Positions 24,188 through 32,130 of a stretch of 64,000 nt of DNA are shown piece after piece. Every line of letters begins with the position of its first letter. Positions within the stretch are counted from its first letter, which is position 1. Source of the DNA: Kiloniellales bacterium (GTDB lineage Bacteria; Pseudomonadota; Alphaproteobacteria; Kiloniellales; JAKSDN01); assembly GCA_030064845.1 (NCBI GenBank), contig JASJEC010000014.1:42687-106686 (forward strand). Direction: 5' to 3'. The position numbers and the translations under genes were made by a program. The notes under the pieces are model-generated. The model saw only the letters and a program-made list of their open reading frames with translations. It made no database searches and was not told where the DNA came from.

Positions 24188-24859
24188 TCAGGACGGCGCG
24201 TTGCGCTGAGAGGGGTCTCGCGTGAAGGCCTGCGGCCGGATGTCCGCGTCCCCCGCCTCGCGCTGGCTTCTCGCCGCCGCCGCCCACCACCTGAGCTGCA
24301 AGGCGGATCGGTCGAAGTAGGACGTCCAGGCGGCAGCGTCGACGCCGGCGAGGAAGTCCCCCTTCTCATCGAGGAGCTCGCGCGCCTTGGGGACGTGGAT
24401 CATGGCCGAGACGGGCAGGCAGCCGAGCTCCGACAGAAAGGTGCGCATGTGGACCGCCGCCCGGGCCCCGCCCCATTGTCCCGCCGAATAGGTCGCGATC
24501 ACGCTCGGCTTGTAGGAAAAGAGCGAGCTTCCAAAGTGGTTCAGCAGATGCGCGAGCGCCGGGCTCATGGAGTGGTTGTATTCCGGGCTGACCATCACGT
24601 AGCCGTCGGCCGCTTCGATCGCCTGGGCGAGCGCGTCCAGGGGGGCGGGCGCCTTCCCCCGGGCGAAGGCGAAGTGCGGCTTGAACACGCCGCCGAGCTT
24701 GAAATCCAGCGGATCGATCAGCGTCGCCTCGTCCCCGCCCTCGTTCAGATGGGAAACAAGAGCCTTCGCCACCCTCAGCCCGAGGCGCGCCGGCTGGGGC
24801 GGCGTGCTGTCCCGCACGGACCCCAGGAAGACTAGGAAACCAAGAGACAATCGAACCAT
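24188..24859 (-). CDS. NADPH-dependent FMN reductase-like flavodoxin-fold protein
   Basis: A 223-residue flavodoxin-like protein. LVFLGSVRDST is the phosphate-binding loop and MVSPEYNHSMSPALAHLLNHFG is the PEYN motif that holds the isoalloxazine ring in NAD(P)H:FMN/quinone reductases; YSAGQWGGARAAVHMR is the typical third FMN contact. It reduces FMN, quinones or azo compounds at the expense of NADPH. It is about 30 residues longer than the family average at the C-terminus. It is upstream of the GFA gene in the same direction. The start at 24859 could also be a few codons downstream. Confidence 0.85.
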   Translation of the reverse strand: MVRLSLGFLVFLGSVRDSTPPQPARLGLRVAKALVSHLNEGGDEATLIDPLDFKLGGVFKPHFAFARGKAPAPLDALAQAIEAADGYVMVSPEYNHSMSPALAHLLNHFGSSLFSYKPSVIATYSAGQWGGARAAVHMRTFLSELGCLPVSAMIHVPKARELLDEKGDFLAGVDAAAWTSYFDRSALQLRWWAAAARSQREAGDADIRPQAFTRDPSQRNAPS

Positions 24860-25249
24860 CCGCTCTGCGTGAGTGCTTCCGCGGCGCGCACTCTAGAGCG
24901 GATCATGTCTTGACGGAAACGCTTTGCGGTCGCGGCAAAACATGTGAATCCGCTCGGCATCGAATTGGTGGAGCAGATTCACCGGGTTCGATGGATCGCC
25001 TCTGGCGATTCAGTCAAACCCGGATCTGCTCTAGGCGCATCCGTTCAGGCGATCAATTTGCGGCGGTTTCCGGGTTGCTCAGTTCCGGCTGCACAGCGGG
25101 TCGAAACCCGAGCCTCGGCGCGCTCTCGGCGGCTCTCTTGCGCCGAAGCCGTGCCGGCGCAATGCTCAGGCGATGTGCCGCTGCTCTGCCGTCCCGGGAT
25201 CGGCGGGCAGTCCTGATGGGCGCAGAATGCGCAGTCTTGCGAGGATCTC
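24860..25249. other. 390-bp intergenic region with repeat copy
   Basis: Most of it is the double-hairpin repeat at 24895-25032. The remaining 217 bp before the oxidoreductase start show no gene, terminator T-run or tRNA. Divergent promoters for the reductase and oxidoreductase genes presumably lie here. Confidence 0.5.
24895..25032. repeat. AGAGCGGATC double-hairpin repeat, copy 2
   Basis: AGAGCGGATC at 24895 with partner ATCCGCTC near 24949, then a second arm GAGCAGATTCACCGGGTT to AACCCGGATCTGCTCT. The second hairpin is nearly identical to that of copy 1; the first hairpin stem differs. Confidence 0.85.
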
Positions 25250-26416
25250 GTGAAGCGAGCGGATATAGTCGTTATCGGCGGTGGGATCGTCGGCTCGGCG
25301 ATCGCCTACTTCCTGGCGCGCAGCGGCCGCGCCGGCAAGATCGCCGTCGTCGAGCCCGACCCGAGCTACGCGTTCGCCGCCACGCCGGCCGCGAACGGCG
25401 GGATCAGGCAGCTCTTCAGCCTGCCCGAGAACATCGAGATGGCCCGCTTCGGGCTCGACTTCTTCGCGGACTTCCACCGCGAGATGGCGGTCGACGGCCA
25501 GCCCGCCGACATCGGCTTCAGGCGGCGGGGCTACCTCTTCCTCTCGGACGACGGCGATCACGCCACGATGGAGGCGAACCACCGCCTGCAAGCGGCGATG
25601 GGCGCTCGGGTCGATCTGCTGGACCGCGCGGCCCTCAAGGCGCGCCTTCCGTCGCTCAATGTCGAGGACGTCGCGCTCGCGGTGCACTCCCCCGACGACG
25701 CCTGGATCAATCCCCACGCCGCGCTCATGGGATTCCGCGACAAGGCGCGCGCGCTGGGTGTCGCCTACGTCCAGGACCGGGTCGTCGACTGGCGCAAGGA
25801 CGGCGGCCTCGCCCGCGACGTGGCGCTGGCGTCAGGGAGCGCCCTGGCAGCGGAGACTTTCGTCCTGGCGGCGGGCGCCTGGTCCGCCGAGATCGGCCGC
25901 ATGATCGGGCTCGAGCTGCCGGTCGAGCCGATGTGCCGCGAGAGCCATTTCTTTGTGACCAGGTCGGAGATCGAGCCGCTGCCCTTCCTCAAGGCCGAGA
26001 CCCACCTGGCCTTCGGTCCGGAGGGGCAGGGCTACGCCGGCGGGCTGCCCGACTGGGACCAGCCGCCGGGGTTCCACCTCGAGCCCCAGCCGACCCGCTT
26101 CGAGGAGCTGGTCTGGCCGAAGCTCGCGCACCGCGTGCCGGCGCTGGACAGCCTCAAGCTGCAACGGAGCTGGGTCGGCCACTATGCGCGCAACAGCTTC
26201 GACCTCAACGTGATCCTGGGGCCGTGGCAGGGCGCGGCGGAGAACGTCTTCATGGCCTGTGGCTATTCCGGCCACGGCATCATGCACGCCCCGGCGAGCG
26301 GCCGCGCGATCGCCGAGCTGATCCTCGAAGGCGGCTACCGCTCGCTCGATCTCGGCGCCTTCGGCTATGGCCGCATCGCCCAGGGCCGGCCCTATCGCGA
26401 GCGTGGGATCGTCTGA
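25250..26416 (+). CDS. FAD-dependent oxidoreductase, DAO (amino-acid/sarcosine oxidase-like) family
   Basis: A 388-residue flavoprotein with the N-terminal dinucleotide motif IVVIGGGIVGSAIAYFLA, an FAD contact in AATPAANGGIRQLFS, and the C-terminal CGYSGHGIMHAPASGRAIAELI motif. Relatives oxidise glycine, sarcosine, dimethylglycine or D-amino acids and pass electrons to O2 or another acceptor. A methylated-glycine substrate would fit the methylamine context, but that is only inference. The start GTG at 25250 is preceded by GAGGA at five nt. No partner subunits of heterotetrameric sarcosine oxidase are adjacent, so it should act alone. Confidence 0.85.
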   Translation: MKRADIVVIGGGIVGSAIAYFLARSGRAGKIAVVEPDPSYAFAATPAANGGIRQLFSLPENIEMARFGLDFFADFHREMAVDGQPADIGFRRRGYLFLSDDGDHATMEANHRLQAAMGARVDLLDRAALKARLPSLNVEDVALAVHSPDDAWINPHAALMGFRDKARALGVAYVQDRVVDWRKDGGLARDVALASGSALAAETFVLAAGAWSAEIGRMIGLELPVEPMCRESHFFVTRSEIEPLPFLKAETHLAFGPEGQGYAGGLPDWDQPPGFHLEPQPTRFEELVWPKLAHRVPALDSLKLQRSWVGHYARNSFDLNVILGPWQGAAENVFMACGYSGHGIMHAPASGRAIAELILEGGYRSLDLGAFGYGRIAQGRPYRERGIV

Positions 26417-26555
26417 CCGCTGGTATCCTCGGCCGGTTCGAGAATCCGGAAAGCTCTGCGGGCGGTTGACCGTCCGCTTTCGCTTTCCCGCTCTCCTGCG
26501 GCGTCAGGCGGCGGAGCCCGCCCTTTTCAGTCGTGGCTCCGCCAGCCCCTCTAAG

Positions 26556-26723
26556 CTAGCCGTGGCAAGCGCAGCCGGCGTGGTCGCAGCCGGCGCCAGC
26601 CGGATGCCCCTCGGCGCAGGCCTTGCTGCAATAGTTGCGCTCGCCCTTCTTGACGGCGTCTTTCACGTCGACAATGCAAACACAGTCGGCGCAGGCACAC
26701 TTTTGTTGGGTAACGCTGACCAT
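26556..26723 (-). CDS. smtA: Bacterial metallothionein (SmtA/BmtA family)
   Basis: A 55-residue protein: nine Cys (9, 11, 14, 16, 32, 36, 46, 51, 53) and His 40, 48 and 54. Segments CACADCVC, YCSKACAEGHPAG and CDHAGCACHG match cyanobacterial SmtA and pseudomonad metallothioneins, which hold a Zn4Cys9His2 cluster. It would buffer or sequester zinc, cadmium or copper in the cytoplasm. The ATG shares its A with the TGA stop of the ArsR-type regulator (TGATG), and GGAGAGG lies upstream inside that gene, so the two are translationally coupled. Too short for many gene callers, yet the motif match is strong. Confidence 0.93.
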   Translation of the reverse strand: MVSVTQQKCACADCVCIVDVKDAVKKGERNYCSKACAEGHPAGAGCDHAGCACHG

Positions 26724-27061
26724 CAGTCCTCTCCTTCCTGTGGTTCATCGGGACCGCCATGTTCGTGGATGAACAGGTGGTCGATCATGATTCTCAGAAC
26801 GTCCCGCACGCAGTCATCGGCCATCGAATAGAACACCTGCTTGCCCCGTCGCTCGGCCCGCAGCATGCGCGCGGCGCGCAACAGCCGAAGGTGGTGGCTC
26901 ACCAGCGAGGCGGAGACGCCGAGCTCGTCGGCGATGTCGCCGGCGGCAATCTCGCGCTCCATGCAGACCACCACGATCGACAGGCGGGTAGGGTCCGCCA
27001 GCAGTCCGAAGGTCTCGGCAAGCTGGGCCGTCTGGTCCGAGTGCAGTTCAACGCTCTCCAT
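26723..27061 (-). CDS. smtB: ArsR/SmtB-family metal-responsive repressor
   Basis: A 112-residue winged-helix regulator. ADPTRLSIVVVCMEREIAAGDIADELGVSASLVSHHLRLLRAARMLRAE in pieces is the ArsR DNA-binding region (recognition helix SASLVSHHLRLL), and GKQVFYSMADDCVRDVLRIMIDHLFIHEH is the alpha-5 helix where SmtB-type sensors bind zinc through Asp/His residues (Asp, His and the terminal HEH are visible). There is no CVC-type alpha-3 site. The ATG at 27061 lies directly next to a perfect palindromic operator, so the protein most likely represses its own operon with smtA and releases DNA when metal is abundant. Confidence 0.9.
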   Translation of the reverse strand: MESVELHSDQTAQLAETFGLLADPTRLSIVVVCMEREIAAGDIADELGVSASLVSHHLRLLRAARMLRAERRGKQVFYSMADDCVRDVLRIMIDHLFIHEHGGPDEPQEGED

Positions 27062-27064
27062 AAA

Positions 27065-27086
27065 TGAACAATTAAATGATTGTTCA
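27065..27086. promoter_or_regulatory. ArsR/SmtB-type operator palindrome
   Basis: A perfect inverted repeat TGAACAAT, six-base spacer, ATTGTTCA, immediately upstream of the smtB-like start. ArsR/SmtB operators in other bacteria are imperfect repeats built on TGAA..TTCA, so this is a convincing autoregulatory site. A TATACT on the minus strand at about 27087-27092 could be the -10 element it overlaps. Confidence 0.85.
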
Positions 27087-27132
27087 AGTATAAACAACAA
27101 GATTTCTTGATCGGGCGCGTCACGCCATCGCC

Positions 27133-27267
27133 AGGAGCGGATCGTTCTGACGGAAACGCTTCGCGGTTCCGACCGAATATGCAAAACCGATCTACATCAG
27201 AAGTTTAGAGCAGATTGACCGGGTTGATAGTCGCCCTGGCGACTCCATCGAACCCGGATCTGCTCTG
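27133..27267. repeat. AGAGCGGATC double-hairpin repeat, copy 3 (diverged)
   Basis: AGGAGCGGATCG at 27133 with a degraded partner CCGATCT, then AGAGCAGATTGACCGGGTT to AACCCGGATCTGCTCT. With the operator and the terminator at 27330-27370 it explains the 317-bp gap between smtB and the OmpA-family gene. Confidence 0.75.
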
Positions 27268-27329
27268 GGCGAGGCGCCGGAATCGTCCAGCTGGCTCACC
27301 GCCAGAAGCCGGCCCCGGAGCGTAGGCTC

Positions 27330-27370
27330 AAAAAAAGTTTCGGCCGGGAGCGCCTCGGCGTCCCCGGCCG
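27330..27370 (-). terminator. Rho-independent terminator after OmpA-family gene
   Basis: On the minus strand, CGGCCGGG pairs with CCCGGCCG around an inner CGCC/GGCG stem, followed by a run of seven T (seven A at 27330-27336 on plus). It lies just downstream of the stop at 27379. Confidence 0.88.
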
Positions 27371-27378
27371 TTCCAGAC

Positions 27379-28236
27379 TTACTCCGGCTGAACGTAGATC
27401 ACCGCGCGGCGATTCTGCGGCTCGTACACCTGATCCCCCGTCTGAATCGCCAGGTCCTTTTTCCCGAACCCCTCGGTCGCGACCCTGGCGGCGGGATAGC
27501 CGTGCCCGGTCAGGATCTTGGCCACCGCGTCGGCGCGCAATTCCGACAGGGTCTGGTTGTGTTCCACGCTGCCGAGCGTGTCGGTGTGGCCGGCGACGGT
27601 GATCTTGGTCCCGTCGAGCCTTCTTGCGGCCTCTTCCGCCTCGAAGATGACCTGCTTGGCCTGCTCGTCGACTTCGGTGCTGTCGAGGTCGAAATAGATC
27701 ACGTAGCGCAGCGGCGAGACCTTGGGTGCCGGCTTCGGAGCCTCGGCCACGGGCTTCTGCTCGAGCGCCGCCATGGCCGTGTAGAAGCCGTCGCGGCAGG
27801 CCGCGATGTCTTCAGGCTGGAAATTTTCCGCGACCCGCTGCTCTTGCAGCCAGCAGTCGAAGTTGACCTGCGCTGCGGCCGCTTCGCTCGGCATCTTCTG
27901 GGCCGCGCCCTCGCCGAGCGCGGCGATCAGGCGGCTGCGCGCCGAGCCCAGCTCGGACGCCTTGTCCTGCGGCATGGGCCATCTCTCGAGCGACGCCGGC
28001 CCGGCATCCTTGCCCTCGGCGGCGGCGACCGCCCTCAAGGCGAAAACGTCGGAGCTTTTGTAATCGCCTTCGCCGTACTCGCTCTTCGAGAGGCCGAGAT
28101 AGCCCTCGTAGAGGCTCGCGTCGTGCGCCCCGCTCGGCGGGCTGACCTTCTCAGCTTTCCCGAGTTGCGTGCCTTCGCAAGCAGACAGAGCCACGGCCGC
28201 CAAACCCGCGGCAAGCAGTTTCCCTAAGCCATTCAT
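27379..28236 (-). CDS. OmpA-family peptidoglycan-associated lipoprotein
   Basis: A 285-residue protein. The ATG at 28236, preceded by GGGGAG, gives a lipoprotein signal GLGKLLAAGLAAVALSAC with Cys at the lipobox. The middle is a helical domain without family match; the C-terminal 110 residues form an OmpA peptidoglycan-binding domain (VIYFDLDSTEVDEQA, TVAGHTDTLGSVEHN, LSELRADAVAKIL, FGKKDLA, EPQNRRAVIYVQ) with the diaminopimelate-contacting Asp and Arg present. It would tether the outer membrane to peptidoglycan. It is longer than Pal (about 170) and closer to YiaD-like or unnamed alphaproteobacterial OmpA lipoproteins. Monocistronic with its own terminator. Confidence 0.87.
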   Translation of the reverse strand: MNGLGKLLAAGLAAVALSACEGTQLGKAEKVSPPSGAHDASLYEGYLGLSKSEYGEGDYKSSDVFALRAVAAAEGKDAGPASLERWPMPQDKASELGSARSRLIAALGEGAAQKMPSEAAAAQVNFDCWLQEQRVAENFQPEDIAACRDGFYTAMAALEQKPVAEAPKPAPKVSPLRYVIYFDLDSTEVDEQAKQVIFEAEEAARRLDGTKITVAGHTDTLGSVEHNQTLSELRADAVAKILTGHGYPAARVATEGFGKKDLAIQTGDQVYEPQNRRAVIYVQPE

Positions 28237-28600
28237 CGCGCTTACTCCCCGTTTCCTTCCGATCATCGGAAATCTTTCTCGCGCCCCTAGCGTTGCGCGT
28301 TGCGGGCGCAACCATAGCTTAGCGGGATTCACCGAGGGGCTTGAAGAGACAAATGACCCAGTTTCCGTCCTTTTGGAGGAAAATGACGTAGATATTGTCC
28401 GAAATCGGTCAATGGGCAGCCATGCTACTCGGCGACCCGCCGGTGCCACGGGCCGGGACGGCTCGGCGCCTTCCTGAACAAAAGAGGCTCTGACCGGCGA
28501 GGCTGGTCAGGGGACCTTCAGTAGATCAGGGGCGGGGATTTTCCGAGAAAGGCGATCTGCGTCGCCACGATATCCTCTCGGACCGCGCCCCACCGGGTGC
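28237..28600. other. 364-bp gap upstream of OmpA-family gene
   Basis: No gene seen. A short perfect hairpin, GTTGCGC at 28292-28298 with GCGCAAC at 28306-28312, lies about 60 bp upstream of the OmpA-family start and might affect its leader. The small secreted protein gene ends at 28601, so its terminator would also be expected here, but no T-run follows a strong stem. Confidence 0.4.
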
Positions 28601-28933
28601 TCAGTTCGAGGTCAGTCCCGGGATGGGATCGTTCTGATCGTAGAGCTGGCAGGTCGTGCCGCTCTCCTTCTCGCAACGATAGATCGTCAGGCTGCGGGCG
28701 TTGCTGGTGCGGCAGGCCGCGGCGCAATAAGAGTAGACGCACATCTTGCCGCCCTCGGCGACGCCGAAGAAGACAGGGAAATAGGTGCGCTGGAACTTCT
28801 CGTGGGCGGCCGCGCAGTCGGTGCTCTTGCCGAAGGTCATGGTGTCGCTGCGGCCGCTGTTCGACGCCAGGGCGCCCGCGGTCGAGATTCCCAGCAGCAC
28901 CACCGCCGCCAGAGCCGTCCTCAGTATCGTCAT
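28601..28933 (-). CDS. Small secreted Cys-containing protein of unknown function
   Basis: A 110-residue protein with a clear Sec signal (ILRTALAAVVLLGISTAGALA, cut after ALA). The mature part has seven Cys (for example TDCAAAHEKF, KMCVYSYCAAACRTSN, IYRCEKESGTTCQLYD), an odd number with probably three disulfides in the periplasm. I do not recognise the family. The ATG at 28933 follows GGAGAG; an upstream in-frame ATG seven codons earlier is less well placed. It is about 65 bp after the upstream... minus-strand neighbour ketopantoate reductase is on its right and ends at 28998, so they could share a transcript. Confidence 0.7.
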   Translation of the reverse strand: MTILRTALAAVVLLGISTAGALASNSGRSDTMTFGKSTDCAAAHEKFQRTYFPVFFGVAEGGKMCVYSYCAAACRTSNARSLTIYRCEKESGTTCQLYDQNDPIPGLTSN

Positions 28934-28997
28934 CGTCTCTCTCTCCGTGCTCAAGGTTCGGGCGCGCCCCTCTCGCAGGGGCGCAGAGGCGCCGCCC

Positions 28998-30029
28998 TCA
29001 GTCCACCGCCACTTCCGCGACCTCGTCCGCGGCTTCCAGCTCGGGGAAGGTCGGGTAGAGACCCTGGGTGCGGCCGAGCTGCTGGACCAGGGCGAGGGTG
29101 GCGTCGATGTGCGGCGTCTCCACGTCCACCATGCGGCCCATCTCCTGAACCACGGTCAGCAGGGCGTCGATCTCCAAGGGCTTGCCGCTTTCCAGGTCCT
29201 GCAGCATCGACGTGCGGTGGGCGCCGACCTTGGCCGCGCCGTTGATCCGCCGCTCGACGTCGACCCGGAAGTGGACGCCCAGGCGCACGGCGATCCGCTG
29301 CGCCTCCAGCATCATCTCGCGCGCCAGGGTGCGGGTGCCCGGGTCGGTCGCGACCACGTCGAGGGTCGCGCGGGTCAGCGCGCTGATCGGGTTGAAGCAG
29401 AGGTTGCCCCAGAGCTTGAGCCAGATCTCGTTGCGCACATGGGGCAGGATCGGCGCCTTGAGGCCGCCCGCCTCCATGGCGGCGGCAAGGCGCTGGCAGC
29501 GCTCCGACGTGCTGCCGTCGGGCTCTCCCAGGGCGAACTTGTTGCCGTAGGTGTGCTTGATCACGCCCGGCTCGGTGATTTCGGTCGCCGGGTAAACCAC
29601 GCAGCCGATCGCCCGTTCGGGGCCGATCGCGTTCCACTGGCGGTCGTCCGGGTCGATGCTGGATAGGCGCAGGTCGCTGTACTGCCCCTCCAGGCCGTGG
29701 AAGTACCACCAGGGGACACCGTTCTGGCAGGTCACCACGGCGGTGTCCGGCCCGAGCAGCGGCGCCATCTGGTCGGCCACCTCCCAGGCCTGGTGGGATT
29801 TCAGGGCGACGATGACGAAGTCCTGCGGGCCCAGGTCGGCCGGATTGTCGGTGGCGTTCATCCGCGCCACCCGCTCCTCGCCGCCGATCAGCAGCTTCAG
29901 GCCGTTCTCGCGGATCGCCGCGAGGTGCCGGCCGCGGGCAATCGCGGAGACCTCGACGTCCGGCGCTCGGGTCATCTCGGCCCCCAGGTAGCCCCCGATC
30001 GCGCCCGCGCCGAAAATACAGACCTTCAT
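28998..30029 (-). CDS. panE: Ketopantoate reductase (ApbA/PanE) family protein
   Basis: A 343-residue protein with the N-terminal NADP motif VCIFGAGAIGGYLGAEM (GxGxxG) and the family's ALKSHQAWEVADQMAPLLG segment; the C-terminal helical domain contains KLWGNLCFNPISALTRA with the conserved Lys and Asn of the active site. PanE reduces 2-dehydropantoate to pantoate for coenzyme A synthesis. Many genomes carry several ApbA-family paralogues with other 2-oxoacid substrates, and no other pantothenate gene is here, so the specific reaction is uncertain. The upstream region to 30516 is non-coding. Confidence 0.8.
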   Translation of the reverse strand: MKVCIFGAGAIGGYLGAEMTRAPDVEVSAIARGRHLAAIRENGLKLLIGGEERVARMNATDNPADLGPQDFVIVALKSHQAWEVADQMAPLLGPDTAVVTCQNGVPWWYFHGLEGQYSDLRLSSIDPDDRQWNAIGPERAIGCVVYPATEITEPGVIKHTYGNKFALGEPDGSTSERCQRLAAAMEAGGLKAPILPHVRNEIWLKLWGNLCFNPISALTRATLDVVATDPGTRTLAREMMLEAQRIAVRLGVHFRVDVERRINGAAKVGAHRTSMLQDLESGKPLEIDALLTVVQEMGRMVDVETPHIDATLALVQQLGRTQGLYPTFPELEAADEVAEVAVD

Positions 30030-30516
30030 CGTCTCATGCCCCAGCCCCGCTTAGCCGCCATCCGTCCCGACGGATAGAGCGGTTACACGTTTTCGACCGG
30101 CCGGGCAAGGCGTCGCTGGGCTCGCGGCGGGTCTCGTGGCGCGCGGAAGGGTCCCGCGCCGGCGCCCGGCGCGCTCGCCGGGCCGCACGGCCATGGCCGC
30201 TCTTGTTTCCCCCAGGGAGGTCAGCTAAGACTCTCATAAGAAAAAGACTTCTCTAAACCGCGCCGATACCGGGCGGGGCAGGGGACAGGGAGAGAGCGTG
30301 AACCGAACCTGGATCGCGCCGATCCGCGGTCGCGCGGAGCGCGTTCACCTTCCGGACGAAGATCGCCGGTCGCCGGCCGCCGGTCCTGCGGGGACGGCGC
30401 CGGGAATCCCTGTTGCTCTCGGCCACCCGGGCGGCGCCTCCGAAACCGTGGCGCCGGGCGGCCGGCGCACCGCTACGGCGCATGTCCACATCCATCCTTG
30501 AGAAGGGGGCTCCAGA
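30030..30516. other. 487-bp divergent region between panE-like gene and tmm
   Basis: It must contain promoters for panE-like (minus) and tmm (plus). A short plus-strand frame from GTG 30298 to 30501, preceded by AGGGAGAGAGC, ends 15 nt before tmm and could be a leader peptide, but its composition (Arg, Pro, Ala-rich) suggests chance. I could not define an operator. Confidence 0.4.
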
Positions 30517-31857
30517 ATGAGCAAACGCGTTGCAGTACTCGGTGCCGGCCCGTCCGGGCTCGCGGTCCTGCGGGCCTTTCAGTCGGCGGTGAGCAAGGGG
30601 GCGGAAGTTCCCGAGATCGTCTGCTACGAGCAGCAGTCCGACTGGGGCGGCCTCTGGAACTACAGCTGGCGCACCGGCACCGACGAGTCGGGCTTTCCCA
30701 ACCACTGCTCGATGTATCGCTACCTCTGGTCCAACGGCCCGAAGGAGGGGCTCGAGTTCGCCGACTACAGCTTCGAGGAGCATTTCGGCAAGCAGATCGC
30801 CTCCTACCCGCCGCGCGAAGTCCTGTTCGACTACATCCAGGGGCGGGTCAAGAAGGCCGGCGTGCGCGACATGATCCGCTTCAACAACCACGTCCGGGAC
30901 GTGCGCTACGACGAGGCCAGCGGCACCTTCTCGGTGACCGCGCGCGACACCGCGGCGGACAGGGAGACCACCGAGACCTACGACAACGTGGTGGTCTGCA
31001 CCGGCCACTTCTCGACGCCCAACGTGCCCTATTACGAGGGCTTCGAGAGCTTCAACGGCCGGATCCTCCACGCCCACGACTTCCGCGACGCGCGGGAGTT
31101 CAAGGACCAGGACATCCTGATCCTCGGCACCAGCTATTCGGCCGAGGACATCGGCTCCCAGTGCTGGAAGTACGGCTGCAAGTCGGTCACGGTCGCGCAC
31201 CGCACCGCCCCCATGGGCTACAACTGGCCGGACAACTGGAAAGAGGTGCCCGCCCTGGTAAAGGTCCAGGGCAAGACCGCGCACTTCAAGAACGGCAGCA
31301 CGGCCGAGGTCGATGCGATCATTCTCTGCACCGGCTACAAGCACCACTTCCCCTTCCTGCCGGACGACCTGCGGCTGAAGACCGCAAACCGCCTGGCCAC
31401 CGCGGACCTCTACAAGGGGGTGGTCTGGAATCACAACCCGAAGCTCTTCTACATCGGCATGCAGGACCAGTGGTTCACCTTCAACATGTTCGACGCCCAG
31501 GCCTGGTATGCCCGGGACGTGATCCTCGGCCGGATTCAGCTGCCCTCGAAGGCGGAGATGGAGAAGGACGTGGAGGAGCGCGTAGCGGCCGAAGACGCGC
31601 TGGAGGACGACTACGGCTGCATCGATTACCAGGGCGCCTACACCGGCGAGCTGATCGCCGAAACCGATTACCCGAGCTTCGACATCGAGGGCGCTTGCGA
31701 CGCCTTCAAGCAGTGGAAGAAGCACAAGAAGCAGGGGATCATGTCCTTCCGCGACAACTGCTACAAGTCGGTCATGACCGGCTCCATGGCGCCGGTGCAC
31801 CACACCCCCTGGGTCGAGGCCCTGGACGACTCCATGGAGGTCTACCTCCAGAACTGA
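30517..31857 (+). CDS. tmm: Trimethylamine monooxygenase (flavin-containing monooxygenase family)
   Basis: A 446-residue FMO. The FAD motif GAGPSG (9-14), the FMO identifying segment [13 protein letters not shown], and a second nucleotide motif GTSYSAED are present. Long blocks such as [36 protein letters not shown] and [14 protein letters not shown] closely resemble marine bacterial Tmm from memory of that family. Tmm uses NADPH and O2 to oxidise trimethylamine to trimethylamine N-oxide (and can oxidise dimethyl sulfide to DMSO). The start follows AAGGGGGCTCC. It is convergent with the amt pair, separated by a shared terminator, and lies 4 kb from the tdm-like gene, the next step of the pathway. 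Confidence 0.9.
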   Translation: MSKRVAVLGAGPSGLAVLRAFQSAVSKGAEVPEIVCYEQQSDWGGLWNYSWRTGTDESGFPNHCSMYRYLWSNGPKEGLEFADYSFEEHFGKQIASYPPREVLFDYIQGRVKKAGVRDMIRFNNHVRDVRYDEASGTFSVTARDTAADRETTETYDNVVVCTGHFSTPNVPYYEGFESFNGRILHAHDFRDAREFKDQDILILGTSYSAEDIGSQCWKYGCKSVTVAHRTAPMGYNWPDNWKEVPALVKVQGKTAHFKNGSTAEVDAIILCTGYKHHFPFLPDDLRLKTANRLATADLYKGVVWNHNPKLFYIGMQDQWFTFNMFDAQAWYARDVILGRIQLPSKAEMEKDVEERVAAEDALEDDYGCIDYQGAYTGELIAETDYPSFDIEGACDAFKQWKKHKKQGIMSFRDNCYKSVMTGSMAPVHHTPWVEALDDSMEVYLQN

Positions 31858-31887
31858 TCGCCGGCCCGCAAATGCCAGCAAGAAAAA

Positions 31888-31913
31888 GGGCCGCCTCTCG
31901 GGGCGGCCCTTTT
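31888..31913. terminator. Bidirectional terminator between tmm and amt operon
   Basis: GGGCCGCC (31888-31895) pairs with GGCGGCCC (31902-31909), loop of six, with an A-run before and TTTT after, so it can work in both directions. Confidence 0.88.
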
Positions 31914-31935
31914 CAGTCGATGCTTCGCGTCCGGA

Positions 31936-32106
31936 TTACTTTTCACCGGCCTTCTTGTAGGCGTCGAGCTCGTGCCGGCTGCCGACGACGACGGCCAAGA
32001 CGCAGAGCCCGGCGGCCACGAGGGTCCAGATGACCTCCCAGCCCGTGTTCGCACCCATGTAGATCGGACCTGTCGCTTCGGCCCAGTCAGAAAAAGCAGA
32101 ACCCAT
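31936..32106 (-). CDS. Small single-helix membrane protein downstream of amt
   Basis: A 56-residue protein: a polar start (GSAFSDWAEATGPIYMGANT), one membrane helix (WEVIWTLVAAGLCVLAVVVG) and a charged tail SRHELDAYKKAGEK. I do not know a named family. The ATG at 32106 follows AAAGGAGACG, a strong ribosome site, and lies 24 nt after the amt stop, so it is the second gene of the amt transcript. A role as an accessory or stabilising subunit of the ammonium transporter is plausible but unproven. Too short for many gene callers. Confidence 0.8.
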   Translation of the reverse strand: MGSAFSDWAEATGPIYMGANTGWEVIWTLVAAGLCVLAVVVGSRHELDAYKKAGEK

Positions 32107-32130
32107 GGTTCGTCTCCTTTGTCGTCCGGC

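Noticed and set aside
30298..30501. 67-codon frame upstream of tmm
   Set aside because: It has a purine-rich site before GTG, but the protein is Arg/Pro/Ala-rich without motif; kept only as a possible leader in the intergenic note.
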